A stretch of 64,000 nucleotides of DNA. Source: Leptobacterium sp964389205. Lineage in GTDB: Bacteria; Bacteroidota; Bacteroidia; Flavobacteriales; Flavobacteriaceae. Numbering within the stretch: position 1 is the first letter of the stretch; every line of letters starts with the position of its first letter. Shown piece after piece: positions 1-9,449 of the stretch. The translations under genes and the position numbers were made by a program. The stretch covers positions 62,001 to 126,000 of the forward strand of contig CAYMDH010000001.1 in the NCBI GenBank assembly GCA_964389205.1, read 5' to 3'. The notes below the pieces were generated by a model. It did not search any database and was not told where the DNA came from. It saw only the letters and a list, made by a program, of their open reading frames with translations.

Positions 1-3000
1 CGTCTTTATTAAAATCATCTACTGCTATATCAAAAATAGCCGAAACTTGAGCGGCAAAAGGTAATTTTCTAATTGCATATGTGGCATTCCCTAAATTCTC
101 TATATAGATGCTGGAAAGTTCAAATAGTTGCTTTTTATACGCTGTTTTTATCTTATTTGAAGGGAATAGTTTTTTAAAAGGAGATTTAGCAAAATCCTGA
201 TAGGAAAGAAATTTTTTATTTAAGAAAGGCATTTGTTTTACAAGCTCGTCTTTAGAAGCAAAAGGAGTTTCTATTCCTTGATAAAAATAAGTAACTATGG
301 GTTCAATACTTCCATTATCATCAAAATCATTGCTATAGAGTGTAATAGGTTCTTTTTTGCTAGCAGATAATCGAGAATTTAACCCCCAATTTCCGGCCAT
401 AAAATCTAGATCACCATCATTATCAAAATCAGAAACTTGTATACTATTCCACCAACCGTTTGTATTTTTAAGCGAATTATTTTGTTGTAGTTTAAGTGTT
501 TTCCCATCATTTAAAAAAATGCTTATCGGCATCCAATGCCCTACAACAATTGCATCTTTATAAGAATCATTATTAATATCAACCCATAAAATATCTTGTA
601 CCAGACCTATATTTTGAAACTCTTTTGCATAACTTAAAGAGATATCTTTAAATATACCCTTGCCATTGTTTTCAAATAAATATTGTTGAGGTGTCACTCC
701 AAATTTCCACGGAACACCATTAGAGGTAATACTTAGATCTAAATCACCATCGTTGTCAAGATCTATACTTTTTACAGTAGATGCATTTAGCGCAACATTA
801 TTGAATTGAAGTGTGTCTTTTGTAAAAACTCCTTTGTTATTAAAATAGAGCCTGGGAGAGAGTTGTTTTCCGGATTTGAATTCATTTCCACCGCTAACTA
901 CTATTAAATCTTGATCACCATCATTATCAATATCAAAAAAATGATGATCCGTATCTTCATTTATTGCATCTTCTTCAAAAACTGAATTCTCTTCAGAAAG
1001 TTTAAATGTGCCATCTGTATTTTGTATGAAAAGATGAGAAGTTTGTGCTTTTGCTCCTCCGATAAAAAAATCTGTTAAACCATCATTATTGATATCTGCA
1101 CTTGAAATTTTTGGACCTTGATTTGTATTTACAAATGGAATTAGAGGATCTCGGTTAAACTCTACAGTAGCATTCTCTTTATGAATAAAGTTTATATTGG
1201 TATCAATGTTTTCAAGGTATTGATCTATGTATGTGTTGTTATGCTCTGTGTAACCAATAGTAGCATTTTGCTTATTGATTTTTAAAAATTGGTTTGTTTT
1301 GATACCTACAAGTAACTCTGAAGTTCGATCTGGCCACAAAATTCTAAGAGAATCAATTTCTTTAATTTTCCCTAATCCTAAATGAATCCCCGGATTTACA
1401 GCTGATAAATACCCTTTAGTAGTATAATTTTCTTGAATAATTTTCTTGCCATCTTCTAAATAGGCAATGACCTTAACTCCAATTCCGAAGCGATTGGTAT
1501 CATTTCCATCAAAATCTAATGCAATGAAATTGTTTTTTTCTTTCTTCTTTTCTGATAAATTTTCTAATATAAAAGCGGGCTCATCTATATTATTAATAAC
1601 CAAATCTAAATCACCATCTTTGTCTAAATCTGTATAAATAGTTCCATTACTAAAAGATGGTATTTTTTTAAACCATGATTGAGTCATATCAGAAAAAGTG
1701 ACATTACCATTATTTTTATAGAAGTAATTAGAAACCTTCTTAACTGGAATCTCATCAATAAAAGCCATATCTTCTTTAGACATGCCTTGACTTAACCGTC
1801 TTTGAATATTATCATTTGCTATAAAGTTGATAAAATCCATATCATTTGTTGCTCCTTTTATTCCATTAGAGATGTGCAAATCTTTGTAACCGTCATTGTC
1901 CAGATCTGCAAAAAGAGCACTCCAAGACCATTCAGTTGCGGCAATACCACTTAAGAAAGAAGTTTCGCTATAGTTGGTGTTCCCTAAATTTAAATGCAAT
2001 GTATTTTGCATATACTGAGGGGCATACCCATTTTTTAAATAAAAATCATAGTTTTGATAAGCAAATTCTAAGCTAGATGTCTTGTATGTTTCTAGGTTTT
2101 CAGGGAGCATGTCGAGAGATACAATATCAGCATAACCATCATTGTTGATATCTGCTATATCACTTCCCATTGAAAAATGAGAAGTATGCCCCATTTTAGT
2201 AACATCACCTGAAATAATATCTTTAAAAGTTCCATCTTTTTGATTGATATAGAGGTAGTTGTTTTCAAAAAAATCATTACTTATATAGATGTCTGGATAT
2301 CCATCATTATTTAAGTCGCTGGTTGAAATACCAAGGCCATAGCCTATTTTTCCTTGAAAAATCCCAGCGTTTTTTGAAACTTCTACAAAAGAACCGTTTT
2401 CATTTCTAAATAATTTATCTCCCGATAATGAATCAATTTCTTTTCTTTTATTTCCCTTTCCATAATTACTATTAGGGTGAACAGAGTGGTTAAGGAGAAA
2501 CATATCTAGATCACCGTCTAAATCATAATCAAAAAAAGAAGCTTGTGTAGATAAACTTTGAATATCTAAATTATAATCGGAAGCCATTTCCTCAAATTGA
2601 GGAATGCCATCAGTATTGAGCCCTTTATTTACATAGAGAAGATTACGCCCTTTAATAACATTAAAATCACCAACTTTACAAATATAAATATCTAATAGAC
2701 CATCGTTATTTATATCTACATTGGTTACCCCTGTAGTCCAACCGCCTTTGTTGGAAATACCAGATTGTGAAGTAATATCTTCAAACGTTAAATCACCATT
2801 GTTGAGATAAAATTTATCTTCATCTTGGTTGGCAGTGAAATAAAGATCAGGGAACCCATCATTATTAAAATCACCACTTAACACTCCAGCTCCATTATAG
2901 TAATAAAGATAATTTAGAATATTTAAGTTTGGAGTGTTGTTTAATTTATTGATAAAATTGATGCCTGTTTTTGAAGGTTTAAGTTGCTTAAATAAAACAG

Positions 3001-3067
3001 ATTTTTCCTTTTTACAAGCGTGTAAAAAGAAGATAGAAATGATTAAAAGAATAGACTTGAATCGCAC
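1..3067 (-). CDS. VCBS/FG-GAP repeat lipoprotein with ASPIC/UnbV domain (3' end outside window)
   Basis: Reverse-strand reading gives one uninterrupted frame of about 1022 codons that runs off the left edge; I checked the frame at several points. The N-terminus is a lipoprotein signal (MRFKSILLIISIFFLHAC), so it is probably an outer-membrane-anchored surface protein. The body is packed with DxNxDGxxD calcium-binding loops of VCBS/FG-GAP beta-propellers, and the middle carries an ASPIC/UnbV segment (RILWPDRTSELLVG). Only GTG codons are available as start: 3067, 3070 or 3079, with an in-frame TAA directly upstream at 3082-3080. Such CRTAC1-type proteins commonly sit beside SusC/SusD pairs in Bacteroidota, as here, and may bind glycan or aid uptake; that role is inference. 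Probably only a short C-terminus is missing. Confidence 0.85.
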   Translation of the reverse strand, partial: MRFKSILLIISIFFLHACKKEKSVLFKQLKPSKTGINFINKLNNTPNLNILNYLYYYNGAGVLSGDFNNDGFPDLYFTANQDEDKFYLNNGDLTFEDITSQSGISNKGGWTTGVTNVDINNDGLLDIYICKVGDFNVIKGRNLLYVNKGLNTDGIPQFEEMASDYNLDIQSLSTQASFFDYDLDGDLDMFLLNHSVHPNSNYGKGNKRKEIDSLSGDKLFRNENGSFVEVSKNAGIFQGKIGYGLGISTSDLNNDGYPDIYISNDFFENNYLYINQKDGTFKDIISGDVTKMGHTSHFSMGSDIADINNDGYADIVSLDMLPENLETYKTSSLEFAYQNYDFYLKNGYAPQYMQNTLHLNLGNTNYSETSFLSGIAATEWSWSALFADLDNDGYKDLHISNGIKGATNDMDFINFIANDNIQRRLSQGMSKEDMAFIDEIPVKKVSNYFYKNNGNVTFSDMTQSWFKKIPSFSNGTIYTDLDKDGDLDLVINNIDEPAFILENLSEKKKEKNNFIALDFDGNDTNRFGIGVKVIAYLEDGKKIIQENYTTKGYLSAVNPGIHLGLGKIKEIDSLRILWPDRTSELLVGIKTNQFLKINKQNATIGYTEHNNTYIDQYLENIDTNINFIHKENATVEFNRDPLIPFVNTNQGPKISSADINNDGLTDFFIGGAKAQTSHLFIQNTDGTFKLSEENSVFEEDAINEDTDHHFFDIDNDGDQDLIVVSGGNEFKSGKQLSPRLYFNNKGVFTKDTLQFNNVALNASTVKSIDLDNDGDLDLSITSNGVPWKFGVTPQQYLFENNGKGIFKDISLSYAKEFQNIGLVQDILWVDINNDSYKDAIVVGHWMPISIFLNDGKTLKLQQNNSLKNTNGWWNSIQVSDFDNDGDLDFMAGNWGLNSRLSASKKEPITLYSNDFDDNGSIEPIVTYFYQGIETPFASKDELVKQMPFLNKKFLSYQDFAKSPFKKLFPSNKIKTAYKKQLFELSSIYIENLGNATYAIRKLPFAAQVSAIFDIAVDDFNKD

Positions 3068-3219
3068 CACAAGCGTCACTTACATTATCTAGGCAAGATA
3101 AGTATTATTGATATAAAAATAAAGAGAACTTATAGTTAAATATACCGAATCGAGATAGTTTTATATTGCTTTAAGGATATGATAATAATATGCTGGTATT
3201 ATTTTATTATTTTTAAAAT

Positions 3220-4203
3220 ATGAAGTTAAAAAAAGTGAATTGGGGTATTATTGGTTTAGGTGCTATAGCGCATCATTTTGTAAAAGACTTGTTGCTGGTT
3301 GAAAATGCAAATCTGGTAGCTGTTGCTTCCAGAAATTATAGTAAGGCAATGAATTTTTCTAAGGAATATGATATTGCTGTTTCTTATGGCTCTTATGATG
3401 AATTATTTGATGATACTACTGTTGATATAATTTATATAGCTACGCCGCACCATAACCATGCAGAGATAAGTATTAAAGCAATATCAAAGGGCAAACATGT
3501 TCTTTGCGAAAAACCTTTGGCGGTAAATCTGCCTGATGCTATGCGTATAGTTAAGTGTGCAGAAAAAAATAATGTTTTTTTTATGGAAGCATTGTGGGCA
3601 CGTTTTAATCCATCATTACAAAAAATATTCGAGTTAATCCAAAACAATGAAATAGGGGAAGTAAATTATATAAATGCTGATTTTTCATTTTATACTCCCA
3701 AGGATAAGGATGGACGTTTGTATAATATGGATTTAGCAGGAGGTGCTTTATTAGATATAGGAATTTATCCTTTGTTTTTGTCATATATGATTTTTGGAAA
3801 ACCAGAACAAATAGAAGCTAATGCAATTTTTGATGTAGGAGGTGCTGACATCCAAACGGCTATGATATTAAAATATAAAAACGCGTTATCGAGCTTATAT
3901 TGCGGAATTAAATCAAGTTCTGATATGATCGCAAAAATTTGTGGAACTAAAGGAACCATATTAATAGATAAATATTGGTATAAAACTCAAGGATTTAGTT
4001 TAGTAACAGAAGATGGAAAAGAAATAAGATATGAATTTCCAACTAAGGGAAGAGGGTATTATTATGAAATTATAGAATGTAACAAATGCATTGAACAGCA
4101 AGAAAAAGAGAGTGATCTTTGGACACATCAAAATAGCTTTGATTTAATAAGTATGATGGATGCAATTAGAGAAAAAATTGGATTGAAATATCCTTTTGAA
4201 TAG
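3220..4203 (+). CDS. Gfo/Idh/MocA family NAD(P)-dependent oxidoreductase
   Basis: A 327-residue protein with an N-terminal Rossmann fold (WGIIGLGAIA, residues 9-18) and the family's EKP motif (LCEKPLAVNL, near residue 98) that supplies the catalytic Lys. Length and motifs fit the dihydrodiol-dehydrogenase/glucose-fructose-oxidoreductase-like branch, which oxidises or reduces sugars and cyclitols using a nicotinamide cofactor. It is divergently oriented from the VCBS lipoprotein, with 150 bp between them, and convergent with the susD gene, from which a shared hairpin terminator separates it. Next to a SusCD pair it may process an imported sugar or its keto derivative; substrate cannot be read from sequence. 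Confidence 0.88.
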   Translation: MKLKKVNWGIIGLGAIAHHFVKDLLLVENANLVAVASRNYSKAMNFSKEYDIAVSYGSYDELFDDTTVDIIYIATPHHNHAEISIKAISKGKHVLCEKPLAVNLPDAMRIVKCAEKNNVFFMEALWARFNPSLQKIFELIQNNEIGEVNYINADFSFYTPKDKDGRLYNMDLAGGALLDIGIYPLFLSYMIFGKPEQIEANAIFDVGGADIQTAMILKYKNALSSLYCGIKSSSDMIAKICGTKGTILIDKYWYKTQGFSLVTEDGKEIRYEFPTKGRGYYYEIIECNKCIEQQEKESDLWTHQNSFDLISMMDAIREKIGLKYPFE

Positions 4204-4226
4204 GGTAGATGGTAGATAGGATGTAT

Positions 4227-4256
4227 AAAAAAAGAGGGCAATTGCCCTCTTTTTTT
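4227..4256. terminator. Bidirectional intrinsic terminator
   Basis: An uninterrupted inverted repeat: seven A, GAGGGCA, ATTGCCCTC, then seven T. It lies between the converging Gfo/Idh gene and the SusD gene and has the A/T tails needed to work on both strands. Confidence 0.9.
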
Positions 4257-4277
4257 ATTATGATTCTAAATACGTAA

Positions 4278-5807
4278 TTAGTATCCTGGATTCTGTACTA
4301 AATTTGGATTGGTAGCCAAAGCTGTACCAGGGATAGGGAATAATACTCTAAAGTCATCCTGTACTGTTTTTAACTCCCATGTATCTGAGAAAGTCCCAAA
4401 ACGAAGTTGATCTTCACGACTGTATCCTTCTGCATTCATCTCTCTTCTTCTAGCTTCAGCTAAGCTTGCTAAATCTACAGAACCTAAAACGGCAGCACCT
4501 GCACGAGTTCTAAGAGCATTAACATCAGCCAAGGCAGATACAGGAGATCCAGACCCACCTCTTAAGGTAGCTTCTGCTCTCATTAAAAGTGCATTGGCAA
4601 ACCTTGCCCAAACAAAATCGTTGTTAAGAGCAGGGAATCCATCACCACCACGTTGAGGGTATTTTACAATTCTAATACCAGTTCTTTCATTGTTTACTTC
4701 TAGGCTTTGTAATAACTCATTTTCATAAATAAGTGCGTTATTTTGACGATCTGTTAAAGCTACGCCATCACCATTTAATTGTTGCCCTCTTAAATATCCG
4801 GTAGAGACACCATTAAAATCTGGTCCAGCCAAACCTAAACGAGCATCGTCGTTTACATCATCAGATCCAAACAAACGGAAAGTTTCTGTCATAGTTACAA
4901 AACCATTCCATCCTGTTTGATTAGGGTGTAATTGGTTAAATACTCTAGTTCCTGTAAAAGTATTTAGGTGTAAAATGACTTCTGTATTACCACTACCTAA
5001 ATCCCAAATATCAAAATAATTAGCACTAGTGTCTAGTGCAAAACCTAATGCTTCAATAGCATTAACATCTGCAATTACTTGATCCATAGCACCTGCTGCA
5101 GGCGTACCTAAAATAACACCACTATTTAAGTTTACTCTAGCCCTTAAAAAACGAGCATAAGCTTCACCTATTAAGAAGGTATCTCCGTCTGGTCCATGTG
5201 TAGAAAGATCTCCAGAAGCAATAGCTGCATTTAGATCTCCAATAAGGAAATCAAACGCTTCTTGAGCTGATAAAACAGTAGGATCTACATCTACTCCTTC
5301 ATTAACTCCTCTAAAGGGTACTTGACCAAAGTTGCTAACTATTATATATGTTTGTAATGCTCTAATAACTTGAGCTTGCGCTACAATAGCAGGAGAAGCT
5401 GCAGAAACAGGATCTAATAACTGCGTAGCAGCCAAAATTTGACTGTTAGCATTGTTCCAAGTGTTTAGAACAAAGTTATGAGAAGGATCCCAAGTGTGGT
5501 TATGAAGTGTTCTCCATATACCGTTATCACTCCAGTCAACCCCACGAGTTAATACTGCAATATTCTCAGCACTAACTTCAGCTAAGGCATACTGATCTGT
5601 TTGACCTGCAAGACCTTCAACAGAGTTATACAAACTTTCTAGTGAATTGTCTGCATCTGCTACCCCACCGAATGCACCATCTGCTGCTTCAATGGAAACT
5701 GAATCCGTAAATTCAGGCTCTAGATCTGTACATGCTTGACCCAAAACCAAGGCCGATGCAGCCATGTATAGACCTAATCGATTTTTAAAAAATTGTTTTT
5801 TCATCAT
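4278..5807 (-). CDS. SusD/RagB-family nutrient-binding outer membrane lipoprotein
   Basis: A 509-residue protein with a lipobox (LVLGQAC, Cys near residue 26) after a signal peptide, followed by the TPR-like helical architecture of SusD (ANALLMRAEATLRGG near the C-terminal third, LFPIPGTALATNPNLVQNPGY-type ending). SusD proteins are the lid of the SusC TonB-dependent transporter and capture oligosaccharides at the cell surface. It lies 18 bp downstream of the susC gene, so the two form an operon reading left from the LacI operator region. No SusE/SusF or surface hydrolase follows; the operon ends at the hairpin at 4227-4256. Many Asn/Gly-rich stretches suit a marine surface protein. Glycan specificity is not visible. 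Confidence 0.94.
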   Translation of the reverse strand: MMKKQFFKNRLGLYMAASALVLGQACTDLEPEFTDSVSIEAADGAFGGVADADNSLESLYNSVEGLAGQTDQYALAEVSAENIAVLTRGVDWSDNGIWRTLHNHTWDPSHNFVLNTWNNANSQILAATQLLDPVSAASPAIVAQAQVIRALQTYIIVSNFGQVPFRGVNEGVDVDPTVLSAQEAFDFLIGDLNAAIASGDLSTHGPDGDTFLIGEAYARFLRARVNLNSGVILGTPAAGAMDQVIADVNAIEALGFALDTSANYFDIWDLGSGNTEVILHLNTFTGTRVFNQLHPNQTGWNGFVTMTETFRLFGSDDVNDDARLGLAGPDFNGVSTGYLRGQQLNGDGVALTDRQNNALIYENELLQSLEVNNERTGIRIVKYPQRGGDGFPALNNDFVWARFANALLMRAEATLRGGSGSPVSALADVNALRTRAGAAVLGSVDLASLAEARRREMNAEGYSREDQLRFGTFSDTWELKTVQDDFRVLFPIPGTALATNPNLVQNPGY

Positions 5808-5825
5808 TACTTACTTTTTTATATA

Positions 5826-8795
5826 TTAAAAACTTGCGTTAAAGCCAAATGTAATTGTGGTTGGCCTAGGGAAAGCCGTTAGATCAATACCTAATGAAGG
5901 TACATTTCCTATAGCTCTGTTAATAGATACCTCAGGATCCTGACCACTATATCCAGTAATCACAAATAAATTTTGTGCAGTAGCGAATAATCTTAAGTTG
6001 CTAAAGATACTGTTTTCTGACAAATCAAAATTATACCCTAAGTTTACATTTTGAAGTCTTAAGAAAGAAGCATCTTCTAAGAATCTTGTAGAAACCTCAG
6101 CAGGATTGAAAGGATTTTCAAAACCTACCGTTGGAAGAACATCTGTTGTAACGTTTCTACCTTGTGATAAGTTACCCACAGTAAAGAAGGCGTTTCTGTT
6201 ATTACTATAAACAGATTGTCCTATTTGACTGTTAAAGAATAAACTTAAATCCCAATTTTGGTAAGTGAAATTATGTGTAATACCTAAAGTTACGTCAGGT
6301 AAAGCACTTTCACCAACAAATTGTTGAGCTCCGTTGTTTCCGAAGATATTGTTACCCAATGCATCTAACCCTTGGAAATCTCTAACGAAGAAGCTAAATA
6401 ATGGTTGTCCTTCTACAATACGTTGTGCAAAAGCACCTGTTAAACCAGGCCCATTAATAGCACCTGTATCAATTGGAGGTCCATTGTATTCAGTAACTTC
6501 ATTATCATTGTATCCAATGTTGAAATTAGTATCCCATGTAAAAGTATCATTTTGGATTGCTTTTACATTTACATTAAGTTCTACACCACGGTTTCTAATA
6601 TCTCCATCAATATTTTGGAAGAAAGAAGGTTGTACCGCTGGTTGCGCACTTTGTATATTTAATATAAAATCTGAAGTTACTCTGTTATAGAAACTTAAAG
6701 AACCTGTAACTCTATTATCCCAGAAACCATAATCAATACCAATATTAAATTGTTCGTTTTCTTCCCATTGTAGATCAGGATTGTCAAAAGCAACAATACC
6801 TTGTCCACCAGGAGTGAATACACCACCATTGTCAATACCACCAGTATTGAAACGAGAACGTTGGCTAAATTGATTAGAACCTAAACCTTCTTGGTTACCT
6901 GTAATACCATATGATAATCTTAATTTAAGATTAGAGAAGAAGTCTGGAATGAAATCTTCATCAGACAATGTCCAGGCAGCACCAATCGCTGGGAATACAC
7001 CATAACGGTTGTTATCACCAAATCGAGAAGAACCATCAACTCTTATCGTACCTGTAAAAACATATTTACCTCCGATAGAGTAATTCCCTCTGGCAAAGAA
7101 TGATTGTAATTCATCTCTAGTTAAAGAAGTGTTTACTGCAAATGCTTGACCTGCTGCTATATTGTTAACAATTTGTCCTAAGTTGTCAGTTCTAAAACCA
7201 GCACCTTCAATAAAAATTGTTTCTGTAACAAACTCTTGGTATGAATAACCAACTGTAACATCTAAGTTATTTTCACCCCATGATTTATTATAGTTTAAGA
7301 ATGATTCCCAAGTAACGTTGGTAAGATCAAACTCATTTAATGTTGCTCTACCTACTCCTAGTGTTGGAGCAGAGTTAAACAATGGAGATATTGCTGAAGC
7401 AGCAGATGAAGTAGATTTATCTAAACCAATAGTAGTTCTTAATTTTAAATCATCTGTAAATTGATACTCAGCACCAAAGTTTACTAATGCTCTTAGGGTA
7501 CTTGATGTGTTTCTAGTTAATCCTAAAACTGCAAGCGGATTCCTTGTTTCAAATGTTGGCTGATTGAAAGTTCCATCAGGATTGAAAATAGGACGAGTTG
7601 GATTAAATGCAAATACGGTAGCTAATAAATCCCCTCTTGCATTCGGATCATCCGCGATAGGAGGTCTAGTAGTTTCTATATTAGATATAGTAGCTTGTGT
7701 GTCAAACTTTAATTTGTTGTCAAAAAATCTTTGCGAAGCATTTATACGAGCAGTAAGTCTATCAAAATTACTATTCTCTACTTCACCTTCTTGATCTTGG
7801 TAACCAAAAGATAATCTATAATTACCTGTTTCGTTTCCACCACCATAAGATAAGTTATAGTTTTGAGTAAATGAAGTTCTGTATATTTCATCTTGGAAAT
7901 CATTTCTAGCTCCAAAATCTTGTCCTGTAGCTCCTAATGTAGCTTGAGCGGCTAAAAATTGATCAGGAGTTAATAACTCCAATTGGTTAGGAACGTATCC
8001 TACAGAGTAAGAACTAGAGAAGTCTAAAATACCTTTTCCAGATTTACCTCTTTTTGTAGTAATAATTACAACACCATTCGCTCCACGAGAACCATAAATA
8101 GCAGTTGCAGAAGCATCTTGTAAAATATCAATACTTGCAATGTCATTAGGGTTTAAGAAACTTAATGGATCTAAAGAAGCAGCAGAACCAATATCTGTGT
8201 TACCACCACCTGTACCAGCAGAAGTATTACCACCACTTAATGGAACACCATCCACAACATATAGCGGGTTGTTGTTTGCTCTTACAGATGCTGTACCACG
8301 AATTCTAACATTAATCGCAGCTCCAGGTTCACCACTTGTTGCAGATATCTGCACCCCTGCGGTTTTACCTTGAATCAACTGTTGAGGGCTTGAAATAAGA
8401 CCTTTGTTGAATTCTTCTGCTTTCACGCTTTCTACAGCACCGGTAGCATCTCTTTTACGGATTTGACCGTAACCAATAATTACTACTTCGTCTAATTCGC
8501 TAGCATCTTCTTCTAAAGTTGTATTAATGGTTGTACGTCCATTAACTGCAATTTCTTGAGATTTAAATCCTACATAACTAAATACAAGTATAGCATCTGT
8601 TGCTACATTATTTAGTGTGTAGTTTCCGTCAAAATCGGTTTGTGTACCATTGGTAGTACCTTTAACTAATACGTTGGCCCCAGGCAACGGACCACTTGCG
8701 TCAGACACAGTACCTGTAATGGTCTGTGCATTCGCCATACCGAAGCTAAATATAGCTCCAAGTAAAAACAAGCCTTTTAGTAGACTATTCTTCAT
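5826..8795 (-). CDS. SusC/RagA-family TonB-linked outer membrane transporter
   Basis: A 989-residue protein. Order: signal peptide (cleaved after GMANA), carboxypeptidase-like beta-sandwich (residues about 25-100, ITGTVSDASGPLPGANV and DFDGNYTL), the DELDEVVIIGYG linker, a plug domain with the PLYVVDGVPLSGG and TAIYGSRGANGVVIITTKRG motifs, then a 22-strand barrel ending in an aromatic residue (FGFNASF). SusC-type proteins import oligosaccharides using TonB energy and pair with SusD, encoded 18 bp downstream. The promoter region upstream contains a 16-bp perfect palindrome of LacI-operator type about 105 bp from the start, so transcription is probably controlled by the divergent LacI-family regulator. 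Length is normal for the family. Confidence 0.96.
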   Translation of the reverse strand: MKNSLLKGLFLLGAIFSFGMANAQTITGTVSDASGPLPGANVLVKGTTNGTQTDFDGNYTLNNVATDAILVFSYVGFKSQEIAVNGRTTINTTLEEDASELDEVVIIGYGQIRKRDATGAVESVKAEEFNKGLISSPQQLIQGKTAGVQISATSGEPGAAINVRIRGTASVRANNNPLYVVDGVPLSGGNTSAGTGGGNTDIGSAASLDPLSFLNPNDIASIDILQDASATAIYGSRGANGVVIITTKRGKSGKGILDFSSSYSVGYVPNQLELLTPDQFLAAQATLGATGQDFGARNDFQDEIYRTSFTQNYNLSYGGGNETGNYRLSFGYQDQEGEVENSNFDRLTARINASQRFFDNKLKFDTQATISNIETTRPPIADDPNARGDLLATVFAFNPTRPIFNPDGTFNQPTFETRNPLAVLGLTRNTSSTLRALVNFGAEYQFTDDLKLRTTIGLDKSTSSAASAISPLFNSAPTLGVGRATLNEFDLTNVTWESFLNYNKSWGENNLDVTVGYSYQEFVTETIFIEGAGFRTDNLGQIVNNIAAGQAFAVNTSLTRDELQSFFARGNYSIGGKYVFTGTIRVDGSSRFGDNNRYGVFPAIGAAWTLSDEDFIPDFFSNLKLRLSYGITGNQEGLGSNQFSQRSRFNTGGIDNGGVFTPGGQGIVAFDNPDLQWEENEQFNIGIDYGFWDNRVTGSLSFYNRVTSDFILNIQSAQPAVQPSFFQNIDGDIRNRGVELNVNVKAIQNDTFTWDTNFNIGYNDNEVTEYNGPPIDTGAINGPGLTGAFAQRIVEGQPLFSFFVRDFQGLDALGNNIFGNNGAQQFVGESALPDVTLGITHNFTYQNWDLSLFFNSQIGQSVYSNNRNAFFTVGNLSQGRNVTTDVLPTVGFENPFNPAEVSTRFLEDASFLRLQNVNLGYNFDLSENSIFSNLRLFATAQNLFVITGYSGQDPEVSINRAIGNVPSLGIDLTAFPRPTTITFGFNASF

Positions 8796-9449
8796 AAATA
8801 GATTAAATTAAAGTTTAAATAGTTAGTTGAACATTAAGTTTAAAAGTTAAAACTAGGTAAATATTTTGTTAAATTTATAATATGATCTTCTAAAACTACA
8901 ACGAAAACGTTTTCGTGTTAATAACTTTGATTTGTTGCGAATATGTTAAAAATTCATAGAGTCCTTAAACAATTTAATAGATGGAAGTGTTTCTTTTTGT
9001 GAAGTTAATAACTATTTATGTAAATACAATGGAGGAATCTTAAATTTTTTTTAAATACTAGTAATTACAGGTGTTCTGGTACTATTTTTTATGTTAAAAT
9101 CTAAAAGATATATTTTGATTTAATATTTTTTTTATTGAAGACTTGTGTTTTTTGCTTGATTTTAAGTGTTAAAATTCTCCATCCTATATAATTATTTAAA
9201 ATTCTCAATAATTTAGAAAATCATGAATTTAAGAAAATGTTAATTTTAACATTTATAAGATATTTTTGTTTTTTTGAGAAGTTATTTGAAACAAAAGCTA
9301 GATGATTTTTGTATTCTCTAATACAATGCTTTTATTTGCTTTGATTAATTGATCTTAAAATGGAATTTCTTAAAGATTCTAGAAGAAAGTAAAATTAGAA
9401 GATTATAAAAGAAAAAATAAACTACTTTTATTAGTTGTCACTAGTAAAT
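8796..9449. other. Divergent control region between susC and the LacI regulator
   Basis: About 650 bp with no convincing gene on either strand. It is very A/T-rich and contains the 16-bp operator palindrome at 8901-8916. A TATTTTTG resembling the Bacteroidota -7 element is present at 9261-9268 on the plus strand but lacks a clear TTG -33 partner, so I do not call a promoter. The length suggests long untranslated leaders or a small RNA that I cannot demonstrate. Confidence 0.6.
8901..8916. promoter_or_regulatory. LacI-family operator (perfect 16-bp palindrome)
   Basis: ACGAAAACGTTTTCGT is a perfect palindrome with the central CG typical of LacI/PurR/CcpA-family operators. It lies in the control region between the divergent susC and lacI-family genes, about 105 bp upstream of susC and 530 bp upstream of the regulator. 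I infer it is the binding site of the adjacent LacI regulator acting on susCD. Confidence 0.75.

Noticed and set aside
357..563. Plus-strand 68-residue ORF near the left edge
   Set aside because: It is antisense to the continuous VCBS/ASPIC reading frame, which explains the region.
6334..8373. Plus-strand ORFs opposite susC (for example 6334-6690 and 8140-8373)
   Set aside because: They are antisense shadows of a clear 989-residue TonB-linked transporter with no family resemblance of their own.
9261..9268. TATTTTTG as promoter of the LacI regulator
   Set aside because: No TTG -33 partner and it is 180 bp from the start codon; chance occurrence is likely in such A/T-rich DNA.
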